This document shows, in pieces, positions 55,840 to 64,000 of a stretch of 64,000 bases of DNA. Below the pieces are notes generated by a model. The model worked only from the letters and a program-made list of their open reading frames with translations. It was not told where the DNA came from and did not search any database. How positions within the stretch are numbered: position 1 is the stretch's first letter; every line of letters begins with the position of its first letter. Both the position numbers and the translations under genes were made by a program. The stretch covers positions 1,736,001-1,800,000 of the forward strand of contig NC_070571.1 of assembly GCF_026914185.1 (NCBI RefSeq), read 5' to 3'. The stretch is from Puccinia triticina (Eukaryota > Basidiomycota > Pucciniomycetes > Pucciniales > Pucciniaceae).

Positions 55840-56478
55840 CACCACCGGGAAACTGGGACATTGGCCCAACGTGTGCTTCAATGGTTGGGCTAACCAAACA
55901 CTCTGGCTTGATGACCAATGTGGGTCCACCGCAACCACAACATCCCCAAAGGGGAATGGTGGGTCAAATGTTTATGGTGTTCAAAATTGCATATGTCACT
56001 ATTTACATAAAATCATAAAGCCAATTTTGGCTGGGAGATGTCAGCGTGCATAAAACTTAAAATGACATCTCCCAGCCAAAATTGTGGTTTATGATTTTAT
56101 GTATAAAAATCTTATGCAATTTTGAACACCATAGTTGGCAAAACAGAGTCCCCCACCTTCACCCAACCATGTCCCAATTGTGACATTGCAGCTGTGCAGC
56201 CTGCTGCTGGACAAATGGCCAAAAAGTGCAATTCAAACTCACAACCTTGTCGCTGTCCTAGGGTGTAAGGGAGCAGATTAACCATTGCGCCAACCAGATT
56301 GGTGTCAGGAACTAACTTTTTGTGCACATATAAGCCGGGGTGTTTGGATGCCCCAATCATGCAGATAGTGGATTGGATGGATAAACCAATCCTGATCATG
56401 CAATAGGTTGGTCCGATGTTCTCCAATCAGGTAAAGTTGGACCAACTAATACCAATCACAGGAAGTGACCCGGTGGTG
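55840..56478 (-). mobile_element. TIR element with tRNA-like sequence, inverted copy
   Basis: Same family as 50058-50511 in the opposite orientation: CACCACCGGG ends, TA flanks (55838-55839 and 56479-56480), and the same tRNA-like core. It is longer because the 157-bp fold-back MITE is inserted at 55975. Confidence 0.75.
55975..56131. mobile_element. 157-bp fold-back MITE, copy 2 (nested)
   Basis: Ends TGGTGTTCAAAATTGCAT and its inverse with TA flanks (55973-55974 and 56132-56133). Inserted inside the TIR element, in inverted orientation relative to copy 1 at 54838. Confidence 0.85.
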
Positions 56479-56508
56479 TAGAATGCTGATTCATACACAG
56501 CAGTGGTT

Positions 56509-57560
56509 GTCAGGGCGCGTCTCTAAAGTGACAACACCTGAATAGAAAATAACCAAAGGTGATTTCCTAAATAGGCAAGGGCTTCCAGATACACTGGCTT
56601 GTATCTGAGATGGGTCTGAAACACCAGCTTGGTTGTTGGGCTCCAGTTTTGGCGCACTTCCTCCGCGTTTAAATTTGCCTGGAGGAACAAGGACCGGTTG
56701 CAAGGACCTAGTAGACAACGCAAAAGAAACTGGTTTACTACTAGGTTTCTTTGGTGGAATCATACTGAAGAAAGTTTAAGAGAATGGACAGACCTTCACC
56801 TATAGTGATTATGTCTATGCTCAAAACGGAATCAGATCTGGGCCTGTCTTGGTTTAAAACAGCAAGGCCAATCCGGGGGCTACCACCAACCAGATGTCGT
56901 TTGATAGCGGCCGACGATGCTCCTGGAGAGGACCTAGAACGCACGTCGTCTATAAGGCGCCAAACCACAGAGTTAGACCTGGGAGCAGAGTTCTTGTTGG
57001 AACTGCCGCTTGAATTTGTAGAGCTGCGCAACTGGATTGGAGCAGTAGCCGAACGGGTATTGTTGCAAGCTGTGACACCTGTAGGGTGAAAGAGCCAATC
57101 AAAAAGATCTCCAACACCGTTATTAACTTGGCTACCGGCAGGAGCCGCTGGGGCTGGGTTGTTGGTTACTCTGGGAGGGGCGGCGCTTCTATTTGAGCGG
57201 TTAGAAACTGCTGGATTACCGCTACTTTTGGCCTGGAAAAAGTTAAGAATAGATGTCTGACGAGTAGACACTACAAGGATACCTATCAGTTGCTGCGTCA
57301 CTCCAATAAGTTTTTTGTAGCAAAGACTGCAGCTTACTAATGACAATGAGCTGTATCGGACTGTCAACGATGCAACAAAAAAAGTGGTTTAACTGACTTT
57401 CTGTCAAAGAAACTAACAATATGAGAGGACAAGTGTTAGTATTTGGATACTGGTAGGGTCTGGGAAAAATTTTCCCAATGAGGCCCCCAAATGTCAGGGT
57501 GCGTCTCTAAAGTGACAATGCCTGAATAGAAAATAACCAAAGGTGAGTTCCTAAATAGGA
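56509..57560. repeat. Direct repeats of about 65 bp flanking an ORF
   Basis: 56509-56575 and 57493-57560 are direct copies (TGTCAGGGYGCGTCTCTAAA, then GTGACAA and GAATAGAAAATAACCAAAGG). They start with TG and could be the edges of small LTRs or target-site remnants. Between them lies the minus-strand frame 56741-57367. Confidence 0.6.
56741..57367 (-). CDS. Open frame with PIP-box-like motif, unknown
   Basis: A 208-codon frame; the first residues are probably not coding. RQTSILNFFQAK resembles a PCNA-interacting QxxIxxFF motif, followed by a Ser/Asn/Pro-rich stretch with RSNRSAAPP and AAPAGSQVNNG. No domain was recognised. It may be a captured gene fragment inside the hAT element. Confidence 0.3.
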   Translation of the reverse strand: MTVRYSSLSLVSCSLCYKKLIGVTQQLIGILVVSTRQTSILNFFQAKSSGNPAVSNRSNRSAAPPRVTNNPAPAAPAGSQVNNGVGDLFDWLFHPTGVTACNNTRSATAPIQLRSSTNSSGSSNKNSAPRSNSVVWRLIDDVRSRSSPGASSAAIKRHLVGGSPRIGLAVLNQDRPRSDSVLSIDIITIGEGLSILLNFLQYDSTKET

Positions 57561-57936
57561 AAACACACTTGACTCAACCGTGGGGCGGGAGGAGAAAGCC
57601 GCACCTCCAATGGAGGGGCTGGTAGAGCTTAGTTGTACCTGAACCCTAAAAGTGGTTTGTAAACTCTAGCTTACCTTCAAAGTTAGCGAGTGAAGGAAGC
57701 TTGTTGAGGAGAAGGAGTTGGGTTTGGGGTTTGGTACGGTCGAAGTGGAGTTGAAGGAAGATGAGGAGTGGTGGGAGGTGAGCGGAGTAAAGGAGAAAAG
57801 TTTATAGGAAAGGTTTGATATGCAAAATAGAAGTAAAAGCCCCGGTCGTTTGTATCAAACAAGGTAGACGGGTGTGGTATTCTAAAAATGATCTAACGGA
57901 CCTTTAGTGGGGCGGAGGCCCCAGGTCTAGCCCATA

Positions 57937-58120
57937 CAGTGACCCCGCCATGTAAGCATTCACAATATAAGCATAATCACAATGTAAGCATAGCATAAAT
58001 GTAGATTTCCCGCGACCATTCTCTTGGTTTTGCTGGGATTTTACCTCAATAAGAAGCATACCGCGATGTAAGCATAGGATTTTTGTCCACCATCCTTATG
58101 CTTACATGGCGGGGTCACTG
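57937..58120. mobile_element. pogo-like MITE, 184 bp
   Basis: The termini CAGTGACCCCGCCATGTAAG and its exact inverse are flanked by TA (57935-57936 and 58121-58122). CAGT-starting TIRs with TA duplication are typical of pogo/Tc1-mariner derivatives. No coding capacity. Confidence 0.85.
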
Positions 58121-58670
58121 TATGAAGGCAGCACGTAAAATTTGGGTCTCCACGGCGTTCTTGGTTGAACTCAATCCACGCGTGGAACACTTGCGTGGAT
58201 TGTGCTCACTCAAGCTTGACAACAAGTGAGAACTAGTAGGCGTTACCCAGCCAAGTATGACACCCAATGGCAGGAGTTCACACATGACTGAATCTTAACT
58301 CAGTTGCACTTGCTTGCGCACATATTGTCCTTGGTGCGTGCTGTGCCTGAGGTGGCATTATGCGCACACAGTTCTTCTGCGGCGCATGCAGTGTCAGCCT
58401 TGGCGCTGTCTGGACTAGCCAAGGGCTGACAGTGGTAGTCAGTAGTAATAAGGGAAGGAGAGACAGTCAAGACAAGTCACTTACCAGGTTTCAATAGTCT
58501 GAGTGAATGGCTCTAGCCTGGGTATTCTCCTCATCAGCATGGCAACTGTCAGTTGAGTGAGATGGATGCTCTTACCAGGGGTCATCAACCACCAGCTTAG
58601 GTTTCCGCCAATTGCTTGTCATCACGGCCAGCAAAAATATGCTAAAGATACAATATGGTATATTAGGGTT

Positions 58671-59170
58671 CCGATTCGCAACGGTGGGCCGCTACGCTTC
58701 ACTATGCTACAGGGCCACTTAGCGTTAGCGTAGCGGCAAAAAGCACCCACCCATTTTGAGTAGCGTTAGCGCGCTGTTAGCGCCGCTACGCTGCGCTACT
58801 TTTCAGCGGCGCTAACAGCGCGCCAATTGTTTGTTTGTGTTAGCGCGCCGCTACAGTCACTACGCTACGCGCCGCTACAGTCACTACGCTACGCTACACT
58901 ACGCTACACTACGCTACAGCGCTTTTAGCAAAAAAAAAGGGTTTTTTTCAGCTAGAAGCACTGTGGCGCACCGTAGCGCGCGCTCTTTTGCGCCCTGCGT
59001 GCGTAGCGTTAGCGCAATTGCGCGCATCTGCGCTAGCGCTACGCTAACAGCTAAATTAGCTGCGCACCCCGTTAGCGCAGAGAAGGCGCAATTCTGCTAA
59101 CGCTACGCTAACATTTAGCGGAATTCCGCTACGCTACGGTTAGCGTAGCTGGCCCACCGTTGCGATTCGG
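58671..59170. mobile_element. CGCTA-rich TIR element, 500 bp
   Basis: The ends CCGATTCGCAACGGTGGGCC and the inverse of GGCCCACCGTTGCGATTCGG differ by one base. The interior is packed with TAGCG/CGCTA motifs in both orientations, including (ctacgctacacta)-type tandem runs at 58855-58920. No target duplication was found. Confidence 0.6.
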
Positions 59171-59337
59171 GCAGGGAAAATATCTCAAGGACTTGTTTTA
59201 TATTGCCAGGAGGGGGGATTGGAACAACAAGAAAGACGGAAAAAACTAAGATATTGGCAATTTGATGTTATCAAGATCAATGATGGCCTCAGCAAGCCAG
59301 TCTTTGCGGCAGATGAGGGACTCGAGGGTTTCAACTT

Positions 59338-59550
59338 TCATTTGATTTTAGTCTTGAATTTATCGACTAGCCTTAAAATGCCCTTTCTGGTGGAGCACTG
59401 GACGCCGGTACTGCAAGAAATTTTGGTTTCAGCACCATCCTCATGCGTCGACTGTTTGTTTTTGGAGTCTAAATCAATGGCAATTGGTTCGGGGTCTTCT
59501 GCAGCGCGTTTAGGGACCATTTCTCGCTGGTGGCGGTGATCAGAAAGCAC
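59338..59550 (-). pseudogene. hAT transposase N-terminal remnant
   Basis: The frame from MVPKRAAEDPEPIAIDLDS resembles the N-termini of the other two hAT proteins in this window (MPPKRKEPDRSP and MKRKKTSHPAPAG followed by an acidic IEID/IEVDD patch). It lies about 140 bp inside the right TIR, the same place as in the other copies. No BED finger or catalytic part follows. Confidence 0.5.
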
Positions 59551-59700
59551 AGATTCCCACCATCACACATCAGAGCCTCAGTAGCTCAATTTTCGGCCAT
59601 ACCCGGCGGGTACCCGGCGTCGAAGCCGGATACGCCGGGTACGGATCTCGGGAAGGCGATACCCGGACCCGGGGCACCGGATCGGAACCCTAGCTTGAAG

Positions 59701-60082
59701 GGCCAAGAGAAGAATGTGCTGGGCTGATGACCATGTTAGCATTCTCTTCATATCCTTGGTGAGCTTAACAAGCCTCTCCAAGGAGACGCTAAAGCAGGAG
59801 GGTGCTCGCGGTGCACAGGGAGGGACTTTTAAATAAGTTTGCATTGCGCCGGCCGGCCGGGAAGGTGGCCTCCTTCTTAAGTTTGGGAAAGTCGGGACTG
59901 CTCCAGATGGACAGCCTTCGACAAGCTCGGAAGAATACATATTTATTTATGTACTGAATTCACATTTACATGTGGCGTCGAAGCCTGTCGACCCATTTAT
60001 GCCTGAAGGCTGAAGAGCTCTGAAGAGCCGGTCTATCGTTGACCCGCGTTTTCCACCAGCCGCCACGAAATAATAGGACGAC
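59701..60082. other. Upstream flank of the interrupted gene
   Basis: Contains the host side of the hAT target site and GC-rich sequence up to the ATG at 60083. No other gene was recognised. Confidence 0.35.
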
Positions 60083-60119
60083 CATGGACTCCAGCGACCA
60101 TCATCCACTGGGAACGTTA

Positions 60120-60483
60120 GAGCATCCGCATCGGTGCGGGTGTAACTCGAGGAGTAACAGATCTGCTTACTCCCGGATTAGCGCTAATCCCGGCCGGCAG
60201 CCGCATCGGTGCGGGATAAAAAGCTGTGTAAGTATGTGGTATGCACCTACAGCTTATGTAAGCTGTGTTTGGTGCATACTTTTGGGCGGGGAGGAGTGTC
60301 TGCATGCATGTGAATATGCATGCAGCGCTTACTCCCAGGATTAGCGAGGAGTAACTTTACTCCCGCTTACTCCAAATCGTACTCCCGGGAGGAGTTTAGT
60401 CCGATTAAATCGGACCCGATGCGGTTGCCGAGGAGGATTAGTTACGCTAATCCTCCCTTAATCCGCAACCGATGCGGATGCTC
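60120..60483. mobile_element. 364-bp MITE, TTA target duplication, in a coding exon
   Basis: Ends GAGCATCCGCATCGG and CCGATGCGGATGCTC are perfect inverted repeats flanked by TTA (60117-60119 and 60484-60486). Same length and ends as 26668-27031. The interior has inverted GCGCTAATCC/GGATTAGCG and TACTCCC/GGGAGTA motifs. Confidence 0.9.
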
Positions 60484-60632
60484 TTACAGCAGCATCAGGC
60501 TCAAGGTGGTACGTGGAGATTGATCTGAACCCAGCTTTTGGCTGAACTGACCACAACTCGAAACCCTATAGACTTGGTGATTCGGAAATTTACAGATCTG
60601 CTCAATCTATATGATAACCCGGCTGGCGAGGG

Positions 60633-63415
60633 TAAGGCTGGCACCCGGAAAGTACCACCCGGGTGGAACCCCCGGGTGGAACCACCCGGGTGCGGGTGGT
60701 CGGGATGAGGCCAACACCCCACCCGAACCCCCGGGTGGATTCGCAGTACAAAATGGGCGGGCTTAGAGGTTTATTACAGCAAAAAAGCGGGCCTCAGTGC
60801 TCCGATGAGGAGAGAAAGCTGTACCTATAAGCAAGGTAGGTATATACAAGAGATTTTGAACGGACAAGCAAGTGTATCGACTGGGTTGAATGAGTGTTTG
60901 AGATGAGAAACAAAAAAACAAGGAACTAAATTGGGCTATCAACTAGCTGATACCATTCCTTAAGACATAGTAGCTGTTCTACGCTTGCAGGATTGAGCGA
61001 TGCACGCTGCCAAGAGACTACCCGACGACCTTTAGAGAAGACTCGCTCTGAGGCTGCGCTTGTAGCGGGAATGGCCAGGTAGCGGCGAGCCATCTTCGAT
61101 AAGATTGGAAATCTCGATTGTCGCCTAGCCCAGTACTTCAAGATTGGAGTTCCTTCGGGTTCAAGCTCTTCTGCTAGATAACGACGGATCTCTGCTTCAA
61201 TTGTGTCCAGCTCGGTGGCAGGTTCATATAGTTCCGAGAAGAAGTTGGATGTATTCTTCTTTGGAGCGGGGTTTGAATTTGTCGGCTGAGCGGGATCTAG
61301 TGTCTCATTGAAAGTCTTTGCAACCTGGTGAAATGTTCCGATGATTCCGTCAACAGAAATACAATAGTGCTGTTCGATAAAGGCTTCGTTCTTTTTCCAG
61401 ACGGCCGTCTTGAAGGTCGGGTCAAGGATCATCGCACAAATGTAAATAGGTTTGTTGAGTGCGGAACGAAGGTAGCCTTCGATCTTGTTGACAATTTGGG
61501 TTGCAGGTTGAATCAGCTGGGCTTGGTCATATAGACCATGCTGAACTGGCTTCAAGTGCTTCATCAACACTATGTAGATAGGGAGTGCAGTGTTCAACGT
61601 TGGGTAGTTCGATCCGCATAGCATGCGAGTTGCTTCGTTGAGAGGTTCTAGCAAGCGCATCAGATTTGCTGCTTGGTCCCATTCGGCCATGGACAAGATG
61701 AACAATCGGGTTTCGGAACTCTCATTACAGAAATGGATGCAAGACTGGCGAAGTTGAATCGCACAATTGAACATTTCGAAGGTTGAGTTCCACCGAGTGG
61801 TTACATCAATCTCCAGGCAACAAAGCTTGGAGCCTGATTCTTTGAGCTCTGGCTGGGCGAATTCAACAACTTTACGGAATCGTTCACGGCGTTGCGGAGA
61901 AAACCTAACGTAAGTACACATTCCGTGAATTCTCTTGAGGATGGTTTTGAGATTTATTCCAATGCCGTCCGGATTGGAAGTCAGATGCGAGATGCACATG
62001 ACAGTCTGGACAGATTGGGATGCATCGGGTTCGTTGGCATCCTGGTCATCAACTTCGTCTCCCATGGATATTTCTTCGCCGTTGCGGTCTTCTTCGATGC
62101 CGCCCAGAACCGCGAGACCAGCTTTCGCTCCTAGATTTATTACATGGGCGATGCAACCCAATAGGTGGGTGTCAACGTTGAAAGAAGGCATTTGAGTTTT
62201 CAATTCTTGAGCCATTTTGCCGTTGGTAGTTGCGTTATTGGCAGTAATCGTATGCAGTTTCTTGAGGAGGCCATAGTCTGTAAGCACATGATGGAAAAGC
62301 TCGGCAAAATTTTTTCCAGTATGCTTTCCTGAAGGAATAAAAAAAGGTGAAAATATCATATCAGGATGCGCGCAGAGGTAAGCAATATAAAACAAGAGGA
62401 CATACCTCGTACATGGGGGACTCCGATGGTCATGTCAATCAGCTCGAACTCTTCATTAATAAAGTGGGCTGTTACACCCATGAAAGCAGTTGAATTCGGC
62501 GCAGTCCATGCATCCTGGGTGAAGCAGACAAAATCTTGGCCCCGGAGATATTGAGTCTTCATCTTTTCTTGGGAGTGGAGATATACCCTCGTCAAATGAT
62601 TCGCCATAGTCTTTCGGTTGATGGGTTCCATCAACGTTGCCGCTTCTTCATTCACCAGTCTAATCAGGTTTTTGAACAAAGGTCTATCCACAACCGAAAA
62701 CGGGAGATCAGCGTCGGCAATAAAATAAATCAACACCGTCTTGAGGGATTCTTGGTTCAACTGTAACTGAGAATTTTCCGGGGCCTTCAGCATGTTGATA
62801 CAAAAAATCAATGCAAAAGATCCTGGAGATTCACCTTTGGGGCCAGAATATTGGTTTTTGTCCATCGTCCAATGTCAGTTTGTGATTTATCGATCTTTTT
62901 ACTGAGCCTCGGATCAACAAGTCGATGGAGATTTTGAAGGTGTTCGTGGAAGTTTTTTGTGCTTCCACTTCGATCTTTCTTCAACGTCGCGCCGCACATC
63001 CTGTTATTCTTACCAACAACTTGGCAGATTGCGCTGCCTCCATCTTCGGTTTCTTTGAAATGGGTCCACACCCAACTACGCTTCTTTGATTGACTTTGAG
63101 GTTGGCTTGAATTCTCGTCTTCGTCGTCAACTTCAATCTCAATAACATTGGAGCGTTTGGAGGTGGAACTGGTGGAATTCACAGGGCCAGCGGGGGCAGG
63201 GTGAGAGGTTTTCTTGCGCTTCATATTGACTGAGGATGCTATAGATCGTTGAGACTGCAAGTGCACGGCCACAACTCCAGCAGTCTCCTCTGCTCAGCTC
63301 AGGGGCGAAAAAAAAGCTTAACCACCCGGGTGGATCCCGTTCCACCCGGGTGGTTTCGGATCTGGGGTTCGGGATGAGGCTGACCCCCCGCCCGAACACC
63401 CGGGTGCCAGCCTTA
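60633..63415 (-). mobile_element. Complete hAT transposon, 2783 bp, 8-bp TSD
   Basis: The termini TAAGGCTGGCACCCGG and CCGGGTGCCAGCCTTA are perfect over 16 bp and flanked by a perfect 8-bp duplication GGCGAGGG (60625-60632 and 63416-63423). Subterminal ACCCGGGTGG motifs are repeated at both ends. It encodes one transposase, minus strand, with no visible lesion. Confidence 0.96.
60926..63224 (-). CDS. hAT transposase, 723 aa, 3 exons
   Basis: Minus-strand exons are 62835-63224, 62406-62784 and 60926-62328, 2172 nt in total, joined in frame by introns of 50 and 77 nt. An ATG at 63272 in the same frame is an alternative start. The N-terminus has an acidic patch (VIEIEVDDEDE) and then a BED-type zinc finger (RSWVWTHF, CQVV, CGATL, FHEHLQNLH). 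The RNase H-like core follows, with DFVCFTQDAWTA, FIDMTIGV-like strands and LHTITANNATTN. The C-terminal hAT dimerisation region has LAIPATSAASERVFSKG and PASVEQLLCLKEWY. The length is normal for hAT and no stop or frame break is seen, so it may be active. It cuts and pastes the element through its TIRs, acting in the nucleus. Confidence 0.93.
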
Positions 63416-64000
63416 GGCGAGGGCCCTCTACACACGTCCCCTCGCAAAGCTCCTCTGCCCAACGAACTAATCAACTCAAAAAAAGACCTCCTCAAACAAT
63501 TATGCACGGGTATTCTGCCCTCACTCGATCATCAAACCAAACGTCTTGCGCAATTACTCGACCCTACTGACTTGCGGAAAATGCCTGGCTCTCAACTGAA
63601 ATTGATTCAAGATACTCAATCCGAACTTGCAAGCACTTTAAATGAGTTTTACGAAACCACAGAAGAAATATGTGATGACTCATCCTCGCTATCTCAAACT
63701 GATGATGCGGAGTTAGAAGAGATCAAGTCCTATAGACTATATGCGATGGATTCCTTCTTGACACTAGACGTGCAAATGATGGTCTGTGATCTTTTGGAAC
63801 GGTCCTCTAATCTCATCAAACAACTCGAGCTGACCACCAACACACCCGACGAACCAATTGACGTTGCTCTGGCTAGATCAAATGTGATCGAATGTAAAGT
63901 TTATCTCCATGAAGAAATCCATTCCACCATCCGAATTATCAATGGATCAGACTTCGATCATATTCGAGCTCGTTGGCCTGCCATGGTACCCAGGATCGAC

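Larger units (their letters stand above)
55167..59692 (-). mobile_element. hAT-type element carrying a host gene fragment, 4.5 kb
   Basis: The left TAGGGTTCCAATCCGG and right inverse TAGGGTTCCGATCCGG differ by one base. A perfect 8-bp duplication GCTTGAAG flanks both ends (55159-55166 and 59693-59700), the hAT hallmark. Near the right end, 59338-59550 (minus) encodes a transposase-like N-terminus. The rest of the transposase is absent. In its place are a branching-enzyme exon in a 322-bp tandem duplication, a TIR element with a nested MITE, a repeat-flanked ORF, a pogo-like MITE and a CGCTA-rich element. Confidence 0.8.
60083..64000 (+). pseudogene. Unknown gene interrupted by a MITE and a hAT; runs off the edge
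   Basis: The open frame starts at the ATG at 60083 (MDSSDHHPLGTL), is broken at codon TTA by the MITE (60120-60483), continues in the same frame from 60487, meets an in-frame TGA at 60526-60528, continues from 60529 (TQLLAELTTTRNP) to GGC GAG GG at 60632, is broken by the hAT, and resumes in the same frame at 63424 through PLPNELINSKKDLL to the window end. Both insertions fall in coding sequence; their target duplications account exactly for the frame. The C-terminal part is helical, with leucine-rich segments (LPSLDHQTKRLAQLLDP, MMVCDLLERSSNLIKQLEL). I do not recognise a domain; it may be a rust-lineage family. The TGA could instead mark an unseen intron. Confidence 0.75.

Overview
This is eukaryotic nuclear DNA, most likely from a rust fungus (Pucciniales, Puccinia-like). 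Genes are split by many 50-110 bp GT-AG introns, the proteins are of basidiomycete type, and a decayed pair of RecQ-like helicase and DUF6589 genes, both large families in rusts as far as I recall, is present. Roughly half of the window is mobile DNA, much of it nested. The species assignment is inference; no database was searched.

Layout. 1-5.1 kb: a small SET-domain gene (minus strand), then a TIR element holding a palindromic tandem array and a nested 9-bp-TSD MITE. 5.1-10.3 kb: a RecQ-like helicase (+) and a DUF6589 gene (-) meeting tail to tail, both broken. 10.8-11.6 kb: MITEs. 12.0-20.3 kb: a complete Ty3/gypsy LTR retrotransposon on the minus strand (gag-protease, then RT-RNase H-integrase), with near-identical LTRs, a primer site extended into half a tRNA-Tyr, and four related intron-like repeats. 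22-27 kb: a SET-gene fragment, MITEs, a small secreted protein gene, an OB-fold gene and tRNA-Asp. 27.8-33.0 kb: methylenetetrahydrofolate reductase (+) and an ERG26-like sterol dehydrogenase (-), convergent. 33-42 kb: gene-poor, repeat-rich, with one low-complexity protein gene at 37.3-38.4 kb. 42.5-47.6 kb: a divergent pair, a SAC3/GANP-domain gene (-) and a cytoplasmic dynein intermediate chain (+). 48-51.8 kb: nested TIR elements, including a deleted hAT copy. 52.0-53.9 kb: replication factor C subunit (rfc3, -). 54.6 kb: intron-containing tRNA-Arg. 55.2-59.7 kb: a hAT-type element that carries a duplicated exon of the glycogen branching enzyme gene. 60.1-64 kb: a gene interrupted by a MITE and by an apparently complete hAT transposon; it runs off the right edge.

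The housekeeping genes belong to unrelated pathways (one-carbon metabolism, ergosterol, RNA processing, microtubule transport, DNA replication) and do not form a cluster. Exon models for SET, OB-fold, MTHFR, ERG26, SAC3, dynein IC, RFC3 and the hAT transposase were built by hand from GT-AG sites. All keep reading frame and sum to whole codons, but none has transcript support.
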